A stretch of DNA of 64,000 nt, taken from the NCBI GenBank assembly GCA_905221605.1, contig CAJNDS010002435.1, forward strand, positions 63,501 to 127,500, in the 5' to 3' direction. Source of the stretch: Symbiodinium natans (taxonomy: Eukaryota > Sar > Dinophyceae > Suessiales > Symbiodiniaceae). The notes below the pieces were generated by a model. It saw only the letters and a list, made by a program, of their open reading frames with translations. It was not told the origin of the DNA and ran no database searches. Positions within the stretch are counted from its first letter, which is position 1. The number at the start of each line of letters is the position of its first letter. Positions 10,061-22,225 of the stretch are shown in pieces. Position numbers and translations under genes: made by a program.

Positions 10061-12112
10061 CCACACCCTAAACCCTAAACTCCAAACTCCAAACTCCTAA
10101 ACCCTTACCCCGAAACCCTGAAGGTGGAACTTCAGGCAAGAAGCTTGAGCAGTCTATCACGGTGGGGTGCGTGTTGCCACCTTCGGCGGGCACAAGGGTC
10201 CACTTAGGGTGCTGTTCGTTCAAGTTTAAGGCTCAGGGTTGAGGTTTAGGGTTTAGGGTTTAGGGTTTAGGGTTTAGGGTTTAGGGTTTAGGGTTCAGGG
10301 TTCAGGGTTTAGGGTTTAGGGTTCAGGGTGGAGGGTTTGTTTAGGGTTTCGGGTTAGGGAGGGGGGGGGGGGGACCTTGTTCTAACAGATCCGATCATAC
10401 ACGGCACCTACCCTGCTTCAAGCAACATAGCACCACCGCATGTCAGAGCCGCACATACAAACCGTAGACAAGGGGCTCGGACTGCAAAAATCCAGCAACA
10501 AGGAGGTTCACTTATGGCTTCTGAACTGAAGCCCTAAACCCTAAACCCTAAACCCCAAACCCCAAACCCTAAACCCGAAACCCTAAACCCTAGCATAGCC
10601 TTCCCAAGCCGCATCGCGCTACGGCCCACCTCCAGTGCAGCTTCCCGCGATGAGGAGCCGGAAGGGCAGGGTCCAACCGTCAACCTGAGGGGTTTAGGGT
10701 TTAGTCTTTTAGGGTTTAGGGTTTAGGGTTTAGGGTTTAGGGTTTAGGGTTTAGGGTTTAGGGTTTAGGGTTTAGGGTTTAGGGTTTAGGGTTTAGGGTT
10801 TAGGGTTTAGGGTTTAGGGTTCTCAAGGCTCTCATGGGTACTTATAAGCAGGCCGATAAGAAGGGTAACTGCGCTATGTAAAAAGAAACCACAATTCAGG
10901 AACACAAGCTGGGAGTGAGAACGAGTTCAGCTTGGGCTCAGTGCATCAAGACCGGCTGGTCGCATGTTGCAGCCATATCTTGGTTTGATAGGCTATCCTA
11001 GGGACCCTGGCACTCATGCACCAATGCATGAAATCAACGTGCACCCCTGTGAGGGGGAAGCTAGAAGGCTAAACCCCAAACCCGAAGCCTAAACCCTAAA
11101 CCCTAAACACTGACCCCAAACCCTGAGCCTAAACCCTAAACCCCAAACCCCAAACTCCAATCCGAACCTGGCCAGGCCAAAGGAACCAAGCTGACGTCAA
11201 CGAAGTCGCAATCCTTCGAGTTCTGGCCATTGCAGGGGGCTCCTGCAACTCAGCATGGTCAGGGTTTAGGGTTTAGGGTTTGGGGTTTAGAGCTTAGGGT
11301 TTAGGGTTTAGGCTTTAGGGCGAGTTGTTGTTACCCATTGTTTCCCTGAAACACTGAACCCTCAACCCGAAGCTAAACCCTAGTCGACTCAACCCTAAAC
11401 CAAACTCGAAAGCCTCAGCACGGGCACGGCCTCTTCGGCCAAATGTCGCCTCGAACTTTGTGTCGATCGGCGGCGCACATGCCCAATAGTTTCCGCCGGA
11501 GCCTCTCATGGACAACAGGAAGTTCGGAGCTCATACGGATGCAGTTCATGCTTACTTAGAGTTTCGCCTTTTCACTTTGGATCTCTTCCTTCACCAAACA
11601 CACCCCTGAACCCTAAACCCTAAACCCTAAACCCTAAACACCAAAAACCAGAGGCCCATCGACCCTGAGCCCACAAAACCTGGTGACTCTGCTGCCAGGC
11701 CGCTGCACCCCTCTCCAGGGCCGCCACTGCTTCCCAACCTCGGGGGGGGGAGGACTTTACAGCTGACCATCTTCATGGGTTTTTAGGGTTTCGGGCTTGG
11801 GGGTTTGGGGTTTAGGGTTTAGGGTTTAGGGTTTAGAGTTTAGGGTTTCGGGCTTCGGGTTTCTTAGGTTGGGGGTTTGGGTTTCGGTGGTAGGGAAGAG
11901 GGCCGGCTTTCCTCTAAGAGGCGCTGAACGCAGGGACTTCCAGGTTTAGGTTCTCAGGCTCCTACAAGGTCGCGCAGACACGCTGGCAACAAAGAAACGG
12001 CTTTGGGGATTGTTGCAACCGCAAGGGTTTGGTTTAGGGTTGAGGGTTCAGGGTTCAGGGTTCAGGGTTCAGGGTTCAGGGTTTAGCATTCAGGAATTAG
12101 GATTTAGGGCTT
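10061..12112. repeat. Cluster of about eight telomere-like tracts
   Basis: Tracts lie at 10061-10118 (-), 10230-10358 (+), 10530-10594 (-), 10690-10822 (+), 11068-11157 (-), 11259-11322 (+), 11587-11642 (-), 11779-11886 (+) and 12026-12112 (+, GGGTTCA variants). Through 11886 the orientation alternates almost regularly. The spacers are 100-400 bp and contain no convincing exon. Confidence 0.85.
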
Positions 12113-12243
12113 AGGGAAGCTGCAATCCAAGTCGCAAGCAATTCACACCATCCTCGTTACATAGCATCTTTGGCCAGTAGCGAGTGCCTCGCGCACACGC
12201 TGATACGGTTGGAGCTGAGTTTTGCACGCCGCGCCGAGCCTAC

Positions 12244-12476
12244 CAGCTTGTCGGGGGTGCAAAAGTCGTGAAAATCATCTGGTTCGATCTTCACATTCCT
12301 TGGAGTGCGCGGTCGGAGACAAAGCAGTGCCTGCAATGACACCTAGACAATACCCTGACATACGTGAGAACTTTAAAGGACCTGGTCTCCTGCACAGCTG
12401 AAACCTCGCAAACTCCACAAAAGATGCTTCCTGCGAAGTCCGCCAAGCCCTCCTTAAGCTGCTCCCCGAGCCCCAC
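12244..12476 (-). CDS. Unrecognised gene, two in-phase exon candidates
   Basis: The first exon, 12476-12405, follows TTTCAG and reads VGLGEQLKEGLADFAGSIFC to GVCE, ending at GAG|GTTTCA. The second, 12330-12244, follows TTGCAG and reads ALLCLRPRTPRNVKIEPDDF to DKL, ending at CTG|GTAGGC. Both are whole numbers of codons (24 and 29) and join in phase 0 across a 74-bp GT-AG intron. The borders are the best canonical ones in the left part of the window. I do not recognise the family. No start or stop exon was found, so this is a fragment of a larger minus-strand gene. Confidence 0.45.
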
Positions 12477-12599
12477 CTGAAATGGAACTACCGAAGCCCT
12501 AGGCATAGGCCTGAACCCAAATTCTCACGTCCACGGCCGAGCGACTGCCGACTGGGGCCGATGGCGCCTCCCGCGGCCTCCACCAACACACTTGAAGAG

Positions 12600-14150
12600 G
12601 CTTAGGGTTCAGCGGTGCAGGGTTTGGACTTCTTTGGGCAGGGTGTTGACTCTATAAACAAGAAACAAAATCGAAATACATGAATTCTTTGTTGCCTTTG
12701 ACTGTATTAACTTGTGGCAAAAGTGCCAGCCGGACTTTCTTTCAAGATGGGTGCTTTCTTGGTACAGGAGAACCTTCACCAAAATCATCCTCCGAGGCGC
12801 TTTGGAAATGTCAGTGCACGAGAGGCATATGAAGCCCATGCGTCAGCTTGAAAGCAAGCAAGGTCCAGAGGACTGGCTCGCTTACCTCCTGCTTCTGAAT
12901 GGAGACCCCAATTATTAGTCCACTTATAACCTACTTAGAGGACCTCGGGGGCTTATAAGTGCAGTTATCATTGGGGTTATCAGTACGCTGAACTTCCAAG
13001 TACCTAAACTAAAGCTATAGACGACATCCATTTCTCCATTTCGGGAGCTCTTTGGCTTCCAGGTCCAGTTTGGGGTCTGGGATACCCACACCATGTGGGC
13101 CCATGTGGATCGGATCTCGAAGCGACGGGTTCGGGGTGAAGGGTCCCTGTTGCAACTATAAAGTCGCCCATAATGTTTAGTGTCCAAAACAAAACAACTG
13201 ACCATGCTGACCGGGTCGGAGGGGTGATTTTGACTACCACCTTTTCGAGCTAAAAGCTGCCAAGACATTGCAGGCTTCGGGGTTTAGAGTCTTGGGGTCA
13301 GTGCTTCCCTTGAAGAAACCCCAGGCTCCAAACCCTAAAGGGGTCCGCGGAGTGGCAGAGCTGCCTCGTGCGCGATCCAAATAGGACTCATCGCGCAGCG
13401 ATTCGTAATGCGAAGCCTGTCCAGAATTTTGGGCCGCTTTGTGTGTGGTCTCTCGATGTTAGGTATGCTGGTTGCAGTTGTGCCGTGCCAGGCTGTAAGC
13501 TGGTCTCAGGTGACGAAGGGCATCATGATAGTGTACGTTAGCACATGTTACTAGCAGAATTGTAGTAAAGTCAAGTGATGGACGGAATACAGGAGTTAAA
13601 AGTAAAATCGAAAGTTGACTGTCCGTGTTCTTGAGGGTTTATGAGCGTACAACTGTGAATCGAGCTCCGCTGTAAGTACGGCCTTGACACTGGACAAGGT
13701 GTCGTTGTGCTTGTCCTGGGCACAATGTTGCGGTGCATCGGTCTTGTGCAGCATGCACAGCAGAGTCACACTGGTGCCGATCTTCTATGTTTTGGCCTCC
13801 AGACACTTGATTGTGAGAAAGCTGCTTGAGCACACGACAGGCCCCCACGCAGTACTGCTGTCAACTGGCTTTATGAGCAATTGACTGAGCAACTGCCTGA
13901 CCCAACGTGCATGCTCAGCTAAGCCCGAATCGTCGTTGGTGTGGTTGGCTTCCTTGCTCAAGTCATGCTTCCGCATAAGCACCAGCGCATGCCAATGACA
14001 AGTGTTACGAGCAGACATGTAGACATGTAAATCAGCGTTCTATTTCAGCTGAAGGGTCAGGAAGAAACTGCAGTAGCCTGCGTAGGCACCCTCGTTCGGA
14101 GGTGGTAGCTGCCTTCACTAGGCACAACAACAGGACATCCCCCATTAACC
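12600..14150. other. No gene recognised
   Basis: Open frames at 12712-12918, 12924-13268 and 13639-14018 overlap on both strands without family resemblance. 12914-12990 repeats elements of 9764-9840. The motif GGGTTCGGGGTGAAG occurs at about 13128 and at 8208, hinting at another dispersed repeat. Confidence 0.4.
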
Positions 14151-14151
14151 C

Positions 14152-14345
14152 CCTAAACCCTAAACCCTAAACCCGAAACCCTATTGGGGTTTTGGGATGT
14201 TCGGTTCTCAGCAACAGAAGCAAGAAAACGGGAAGAGAAAAACACGGCCCCAGGGCTTAGGGTTCAGGGTTTAGGGTTTAGGGTTTCGGGTTTCGGGTTT
14301 AGGGTTTAGGGTTTAGGGTTTAGGGTTTAGGGTTTAGGGTTTAGC
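14152..14345. repeat. Opposed telomere-like tracts
   Basis: CCCTAAA units at 14152-14182 and TTTAGGG/TTTCGGG units at 14252-14345 flank about 70 bp of unique sequence. Confidence 0.9.
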
Positions 14346-14485
14346 TTGTCGGACCCGAGAGAAGGAAAGAACTTCTGCCCTCGGCTGCAAGCAGGAACAA
14401 TCTCTAAGCATCTCTTTCAAAGGTCCCAAACATCAACTGCCCTTGCAAAAATGAACTCTCCGTCTATATCTAAGTAAATAGACTT

Positions 14486-14516
14486 ATGCATATATATATA
14501 TATATATATATATATG
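14486..14516. repeat. (TA)n microsatellite
   Basis: About 14 TA dinucleotides followed by T-rich sequence. Confidence 0.9.
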
Positions 14517-15189
14517 TTTTAATTCATTTTTGTTTATTTTATTCATTTACATATGTGTGTACATACGTATACACGAGAAAAGATGTTGAGGGATGTTTAG
14601 GGCGAAGCCAGAAAAAATCGAAAACAAGAAAGTCGGTTTGGAACACAAGGATGCTCAAGAAAACCACACTTGAAAAACCAAAAACAAAAGGTTTTCTAGC
14701 GGTGATAGAAACGCCGCCTCAGGAAACCACCTTAGAAAAGCCAGCTGAGAAAAAGCCACCTCAGAAAAGGGAAAACTTCCGGAGACCTGCACCTCAGCAA
14801 AATCACTGCAAGGGTGCAGGTTTGAACGTCAGCCGTGTTCCAAAATCACACTCTCCCGCGTTCCAAAATGACACTCACTGTTCCGCGTTGCAAGTTGACC
14901 CCGTTCCCAGAAAAATATGAAAAGAAGCCACTAATCCTGTCGGCCCTTGTTCACCATCAGCTAACTCCTTCGCGACCTTGCCCCTCAACACGGTACATTC
15001 ATAACCTCTGTCTCTAGGAGTTAATCTGTCAATGGTGGATTTACAATAAGAATCTCCCAAAGATCCCAACATAGAAACTGTACCATCATGAGTCTTTCAC
15101 TGGCGGTTCTACCACTCAGTCCAAACCTTTACCATTCGACCGGATTCGTCTGGTGAACAGAGTGAATGACTGAGCCGAATGATATTCAC

Positions 15190-15372
15190 GGTATCTATTC
15201 ACGCAGCGTGAGAACATTAATACCTATTGTATTATAGATCATATTCCTATGTATATATATACACTATAAAATCTGGTATTATCTTATATTAATATCATAA
15301 TATATTAAATTGTACTATATTGTATTATATTAAAATATCATATTATATTGTATTACATTATATTATACTATA
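15190..15372. repeat. AT-rich tract of TATTATATT words
   Basis: Near-pure A/T built from ATATTA and TTATAT words. A second AT-rich patch lies at 15750-15820. Confidence 0.8.
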
Positions 15373-15490
15373 ATCTTAACAACCAGGCGACATGGAGCTG
15401 CACCCGGCCGGGGGGACGGAGTCCAAGCCATCCTTCCAAGTAAAGCAGCAGCTTCCCGAAGTCCAGAAGCTTTAATTGGCACTTCAAAAA

Positions 15491-15604
15491 AGGTTTAGGG
15501 TTTAGGGTTTAGGGCTTCGGGTTTAGGGTTTAGGGTTTTAGGGTTTAGGGTTTAGGGCTTTAGGGTTTAGGGTTTAGGATTTAGGGTTTTGGGTTTTGGG
15601 TTTT
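15491..15604 (+). repeat. Telomere-like array, degenerate
   Basis: TTTAGGG with inserted T (TTTTAGGG), CTTCGGG and TTTTGGG variants, suggesting an older tract. Confidence 0.9.
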
Positions 15605-18480
15605 GAGGGGATTCTGCGACATCTGGTGGGAAAAAAAGCTAACTTTCGGAAACCTCCCACATAACGCAACGAGGTTTCTCAAGTGCGGGCTCTTCAAAGC
15701 GTGAATTGTCAATAAGGCTGAGGGAAAGGCTGAGAAGAAGCTTCTTAAACAATATGATAGTATACAATATATTTTAATATAATAAAATTGAAGTGAATTG
15801 ATATCATGTAATATAATATGGAACAAATTGCCCCGGGCCCATCCAACGCAGGCCAGCGTCAGGCATACATGCCCAGGTCACATCCTCCTGATCGCCTGGG
15901 TCACGAGTTGGCTTCTGCAGGGGTAAAGCAAAGTAACGATTCCGCACTGCCACACGATCTACAAAGGCGGGCTTGCAACACCAAGTCCGCATGGATCCGT
16001 CAAGGCCAAGTGGCTATAACATGCGCCCTTCATGATGTTGGGCGGGCAGTTCCCTGGGTACAGATCCAGGTGAAGGCACTGCTGCTCCTGCTGCTCTTCC
16101 AAGTGACCACCTGGCGCCACTTCACTCTGCAACTCTCTGCATTCTCGGAGAATTTACCAGAGCACCTTTAAGGAAGGAGAGCTCAACCGACCTCCAGTTC
16201 CCGAAGATACCAGAAATATCCCAGAAAGATCCAGACTCCAGACATTTTCAGAAGTTCCCGGAAATCCCAGAAATCCCAGGCCCTAGGCCCACCATCGGAG
16301 TTGTGGAAGACAGCGAACAGGAGAGCCGCTCGCCGCCAAGACAGGCGCAGGCTGCACGGGGGAGGAACCATGCATCTTGTGCACATGCCGCCGAGCGGCC
16401 CTGGGGATGTGCAAACTCTACCAACGGCACCTAAAATCGGCACCTAAAATCCGTTGGGAGGAAGTCTTTCCTTCAGGATCCTAGTGCCAAGGGGCAAACT
16501 CTTACGTCTGCATTGGAACATGTAAGGGGGAATAACCGAGTACCTGAATCTACTGCTTTGAACGGCGTGGGAAAAGACCGTGGCTTAGCAGTGTGGCGCT
16601 AACTTGCGCTGACCCTCGCGTCGCGTCCAAGCACTTTGGCTGGGCGGTAGCGAGAGCGGAGCTGAGGTGTTCATGTTGCACACCAATGAACGTATGCTAA
16701 CATGCTCTCCTGTGTGGCAAGATGTGACAAGCATACTAGCTCTGAGCCAGACCTCTACCTCCTCCACGCCCTCGTCGTCACTGTCCTTCAGAGGCGATCA
16801 GGGGGATGAGTCCGATGAGTGCAGCGCACACCGCGACTGCAGCTCAATGGTTCTAGGGCTGCTGCGTCTTCGAGCTGCTGCAGACACAGTTGCCCACACT
16901 CCGGTCCCAGGAAGAGGATGACCTGGGCCAAGGGGATGCCTTGAGCACTCTTTGCACGGGCTTTAGAAGCCTTTGGGTTTAGCCTGTGTTCTCGCCTTGT
17001 CTGGAGAACAGAAAGATTGGGACAGGGCTTATGCTGCTGTCGCTGGCCTTTGATGTGGTTGCGTGCTGTCGCTTTGCTGCAGCGCCCTGAAGTGGCCCAA
17101 CAAGAAAGGTGCGGCGAAACGTCAGCCATCGGCTAAGAAAACCCTGCAACAGAACCAGGACAGCCTTCAGCACGGGCGAGGGGTGTGCAGTTCTGCTTGA
17201 TTGAAGCAAGAAACTCGCTTCGATTTCTTTGCAGGTTGCGCCCTTCGACCCCTGCCCTGTGTTCGGTAAGGTAGGCCTCTGGCAGTGTAGCGCCTGCGCG
17301 CAAAGATGCCGAGCCAGCGGCAGCACTCGGCCTGTAGTGGGGAGTACGGCCACTGTCGCTGTGAACAAGAGGAGGGGGGGGGGAAAAAAAAAAAAACATA
17401 ATAAAAAAAAAACGCCAAGGACTGAAAAGCATGCCTGCAGCACTTGCTACAGCTTTCAACCGCTACAAAAGTTCCCAGCGCCGGCTTCCCACCAAGAAAA
17501 CATCTTCGCACTCAGCACCAATCAACATCTCCGCAGGCACAGGGCCGTGCCTCTGAGAGCTCAGGAGCCACGGTAGGCGCTTGGGCGCCAGCCTGCCAAG
17601 CCCAGGGCTGGATCACGGAACCCATGATTGGAAACCCGACAGTTCCCACGCATCTACCCAAACGGTCCAAAGATCCTCATATACTCTGAATCATGTAGTA
17701 ATATTGCGATATTAAAAACAAGACCTCTTGAAGACAAACTCATTTCCTAACATAAGAACATGGTAACATAATGACAAGATAACATGATGACATAATAATC
17801 TAATATTCCCGGATCTCCGTACAAAACGCCATCAACCGCCCCTCTCTGCCTTAGAGTTTGGTGCTCAGAATTGGACCCACCATCCTTCTGTGAGGTCCGC
17901 AGATTCGCCCCCACATTCTCACAAAGCAACGAGACATGCGGCCAACTTTTCGATTGCGCTCGCCGTCAGTTTTCGAAGACGGCTGCCTTGCCGCGGTCGC
18001 CCGCGACCGTGCCGCTCCCCTGCCTTTGCTGCTACCGGTCGAAGGATAAGCTACTGTCTCTCCTTGTGCTGGCTCTTTGAAAGGCTAGGAGCTGCCTGGC
18101 GGAACATTATCGGTGAAACATTTGAGTTAGGTACGGTTGGTTGGACCGGCAGACGCCACAGGAAATGGCGGATGTCGCTACGATTACATTTGTACCAGCG
18201 CCGGGGTCATTGCTCTTCTGATCATCGCTCTGGCCATGAGTTTTAAGAAGGCCACAGTTATGGTGCATGAACTACACACCTAGGGCAAACATGACATCCG
18301 TCCAACATCCATCCCATTCTCCATGCAGAGATGGAATGGAGCCTGGGGTTCGACGCACGCTATCAAACAGTCCTGCTTATGGTGTCAGCGACCTCGCCCA
18401 TGAAGAAGCAGGATCACACCGGAACACTCGCCGCTATGGTCTATTCACACAGGTGTACACGTCACACGAGAGCCTGTCTC
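15605..18480. other. No firmly supported gene
   Basis: Several ORFs overlap on both strands. On the minus strand near 16794-16768 an acidic stretch (DSDDEGVEE) lies between AAG|G and GAG|GTAGAG borders and may be a small exon of the gene at 18483. A G-run followed by A-runs occurs at 17370-17412. 17690-17800 is AT-rich. Confidence 0.35.
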
Positions 18481-18482
18481 AC

Positions 18483-18984
18483 AATGGCGAGCCCACAGTC
18501 CGGATCGTTGATGAGGGTATCCAGCGATCTCATTATGCTGTGGCACTTGGCCTGGAGCAGCTCCTCGCTTCGCATACGGTCCTTCAGGTTCTGCAGAACA
18601 GAAGCACATTTGGCTTCTATCTCCTCCGCTTGCGCCAGGTCCAGGGCCGGAGGGACAGACTCTGGGGACGCATCGGTCTCCGGGTCCTGCCAGTGGACCA
18701 TCCTGAAGGGGACGTTCAATTTACCTTTCAATTTCCTAAGATGCGCCCAGTCTGCCTTCTCTAACTTCTTTCAGTCCACCGTTATGGAAGGGTAGGAGGG
18801 GTGTGGTTTTCACTTTTTTTCGAAAGAATGGGCGCAGCCCCACCGCGGCTTGAGCCCAAACCCACCTCTGGCGCTTGGCGAAGGGCTCCTGGGTGCTGTC
18901 CAGGGCTGCCACGGCCAGCTCCTCCGCGCGAGACATCATGGACTCGAGCTGGTCCTGCATACTTTGGAAGGTCTTGCAGGTGAC
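18483..18984 (-). CDS. Coiled-coil protein fragment, two joined exons
   Basis: The first exon, 18984-18866, begins after CCAAG|G and reads VTCKTFQSMQDQLESMMSRA and EELAVAALDSTQEPFAKRQ. It ends at AG|GTGGGT. The second exon, 18702-18483, begins after CTTCAG|G (MVHWQDPETDASPE...), contains AEEIEAKCASVLQNLKDRMR and LLQAKCHSIMRSLDTLINDP, and ends at ATT|GTGAGA. The 2+1 phase matches exactly across the 163-bp GT-AG intron. Both exons show heptad-like spacing of Leu, Met and Ala among Glu, Lys and Arg, so a coiled coil is likely. Start and end exons are missing. It lies 6 kb downstream of the cation channel on the same strand. It could be that channel's distal tail, but a separate gene is more likely. 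Confidence 0.55.
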
Positions 18985-20327
18985 CTTGGATGGCAGACTG
19001 ACGCAACACGAACTCGCCCCGGGAAAAACCGGACTCTTTGTGCACGCATGAAGCCCTTGTGCCTCCTGCGTGAAAGCAACATGGAAGCCCCGTGCACGGA
19101 AGTAGAAGCTAGCTGTATGCACGTAAATATGAATGCATGCATGCAAGTATGTAAGTATGCAAGTATGTAAGCATGTAAGTCAACAAGTACTGTATATGTT
19201 ATACTATTGGATGACAGCATAATGGAAGATGTTACATGACAAGCTAGCACGAGTCTGCCGGGGGGCATCGAGGCGGTCCAGCATTTCGCTCGGGTCCTCA
19301 GTGAGAAGACTGCAAGTTCCATCTGACCCTAGGCCCCAAGCCCCAAAACCCGTTCGGCTACGTGCTTTACGGTTTCGCCGACCTGGCGGCGTGTTGGATG
19401 GGTTTGGGCGCTTTGGGAGCTCATTGGGTGGTGCTCTTGGGGCCCCCCTGCGCACACCCTGACCTCCTTAGGACCCCTGACATTTCAGTATAAGGGCTCG
19501 GAATAAGATTAGAGAAGCCAGCTGCACCTGAGACATCAACAGCTATTTGACGCGCGACACGCACGGCCGTCATACTACAAAAACACAGGAAAAAGAACTG
19601 GGACCTGGTAGCAGTTGTGAGAGAGCACGGATTTCGGGGGGTGTTTATGGCGGCTTTGAGTTGCACGCTTTGGGGTTTAGGGTCCATAAGGCTTACACGG
19701 ACATGAGGCCTGCTGAACCGCCTGAACCATTCCTCCAGCTTGAGCCGGAGGCTCTAAAATGTAAGGCTTTCGAGTGTGACGGGGGGGCACGGTCTACAGT
19801 TGCCATGGCCGAGAACAGGCGTAGGCATTTGCAACGTGAATTCATCTTTTCTTCGCTTGCTTGAAAATTCACTATGAGACAACCCTCTGACTCACCCTTA
19901 CATCTGTGGTTTGGATGCTCATGCCTTCGGGGCGCGTAGCCTAAGTACTTCAAGCTATCAAGACAACCGTATAGGACCTCGAAAACCAAGCCGGGTGGGG
20001 TCTAGCCCGGCATTTGTACCACCACCAACTGGGCCCCCACACCCCTGTTGCTTCAACCTAACGGCTGGTAAGATACTCCGCTAGCTCCCGGGGGCCAGCT
20101 TTCGTGACTTCGCACGTCCCCACACCAAATACAGACGAGGCCCGAGACCACTGTCCTACTCCGAAACCCCTAAACGCCCTATACTCCTAAAGCACTAGGG
20201 AACTCTACACCACCAACCCCTGCACCCAAGAGACCTAGCTCACAGCTGCAGACGAAGAAGCGTGAATGCTGCACCGCAAAACCCAAACCTTAAAGCCCCT
20301 AAAAGAGGGATCTTATAGGAGTTCCGG
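18985..20327. other. No firmly supported gene
   Basis: A possible small minus-strand exon near 19570-19525 (MTAVRVARQIAVDVS after TTTTTGTAG, before GTGCAG) could be upstream coding sequence of the gene at 18984. 19130-19190 carries ATGCAAGTATGTAAGT repeats. The rest shows nothing I can name. Confidence 0.3.
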
Positions 20328-21483
20328 CAAACCCTAAGCCCTGAGCCCTGAGCCCTAAACCCTAAACCCTAAACCCTAAACCCCCAGACCCCAAGTCCAA
20401 AAACCCTGCCTCAACCGTCTCCGGCAGCTCCGCATAGGCGGCCGCCAGGCCAGAGGACTCCGCCGTCCCGCCGAAGAACTGGGGCTTGCCCTGGCTTTTG
20501 CCTGGGGTTTAGGATTTAGGGTTTAGGGTTTATGGTTTATGGCTTAGGGCTTAGGGCTTAGGAGTTGGGGTTTAGGCTAGGGTTTAGCCGGTTTGGGGAG
20601 GTTTGCTTCGCGAAAAACGCTCAGGCTTTGGGATGCCAGTTTGACATGATGCCACGCCACGTGGTGCGGGAGCAGGGCACGGTTTAGGGTCTCAGGGGTT
20701 TGGGGTTGAGGGTTGAGGGTTTAGGGTTTAGGCCGGGGGACAAGAAAGGCCAGCAGCCGCTGCTACAACTTTGAACCACTGCATCTCGGGATCATGAAGC
20801 TCAAGAAGGGGGGTTCAGGGCTGGAGAGCTTTTTTTGTCAGCAATGAGGAAGGAACCATCAGCAACACAAGAAGGTCATTCCATTCAAAGTCCTGGTCAA
20901 AGTCCTGAGCCATCCCTACTTCGACCCTCAAGCCTAACAACCCTCAGCCCTAAACCCTAAACCCTAAACCCTAAATCCTAAACCCTAAACCCTAATCCCT
21001 AAACCCTAAACCCTAAACCCTAAACCCTAAACCACCTTCCCGCCCAACTGATCACCTGACGAGTCACCCTGTCGGCGAAGGGATGGAGCACTACGCCGCC
21101 TGATCCGCACCTCTTCCGCCTCTGTCACAGGGGCTTACTGAATTCTCTTGCGGGTTGGGGGTTTAGGGTTTAGGGTTTAGGGTTTCGGGTAAAGGGTGTC
21201 GGTGTAGGGTTTAGGGTTTAGGGTTATGGGTTTGGGGGGTTTTGGAGGTTTTGGGGGGTTTTGAGGGGCCCGCCTTTCTGTTTTAAAGGGTGCCGTAAGA
21301 GATGCTGCAGCGACTTCGGACTGGGGATGAAGGAAGCCTTTGCTCTCGTGTATCCCGGTGCCTTCCCGCTAGACTCTCACAGGCTTGAGGTTCGCCCTTG
21401 GAACTTTAGGGGTAGGAATTCTAAACCCTAAACCCTAAACCCTGAACCCTAAACCCTGAACCCTAAACCCTAAACCCTAAACT
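20328..21483. repeat. Cluster of telomere-like tracts
   Basis: Tracts at 20328-20385 (-), 20503-20587 (+), 20690-20733 (+), 20946-21033 (-), 21154-21232 (+) and 21420-21483 (-). Short unique spacers lie between them, without recognisable exons. Confidence 0.85.
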
Positions 21484-21592
21484 TCGGAGCCTTCTTCATA
21501 CACACGGGGACGGAAGAGAGGACATCCAGCTGGTCAAAGAGCATCTCCTGAACGACTCCCCTCCCACAGAAAAGAAACACACGGGGCATGTA

Positions 21593-21710
21593 CTTGCTGT
21601 TGGTTAGGAGGGAATGAGGGAATGAGGTGCCCTGTATAGTCCCTTAAGGGTATATGTATATATATCTATATATATATATATATGGGCGTCCGCCTATTGC
21701 GGTTCCCCTT
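21593..21710 (+). repeat. Left terminal inverted repeat of the 2.9-kb element
   Basis: 118 bp, containing a TA dinucleotide run. It pairs with 24518-24437, with one extra segment of about 30 bp on this side. Confidence 0.7.
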
Positions 21711-22225
21711 ATTTTTATAGGATTACATAAATGTATGTATGTTAAACCCTAAACCATCGTTATAACCACAGCAACAAGTCGATGATGATGTAGGCGCCCC
21801 AAACCTAGGCATTTAAACGTAAGCCCGCAATGAAACCCAAACCCAAACCGTTCAACCCGATAGAGTTAAGATTAAGCGGTTACGGTTTAAGATTTAGGTG
21901 TGTTTAGACTTTAAACCTAAACCCATAGAGATTTAACCTTAAGGGTTGAAAGTTCGGGCGTTAAACCTTAACCCTGAACCGTTTAGGGTCAGAACCCTAA
22001 AACCCGATAGGGCTCTACAAGGAACAAAGGTTTTGACCCTAAAGGGTGCTGAAGATATACATGCCCAGACCTTAGGTTTTCTTGAACCATTCAACCCTAC
22101 AGGGTTTAAAGGCTTAGGGTTTAAGGTTTAGGCATTACCTGTACGATAGAACCTTAAAGACCTATAGGGCTTGGGGCTTAAATCCCAAAACCTTAAAACC
22201 CATAGGGTTATGCCTACGCTTGTAG

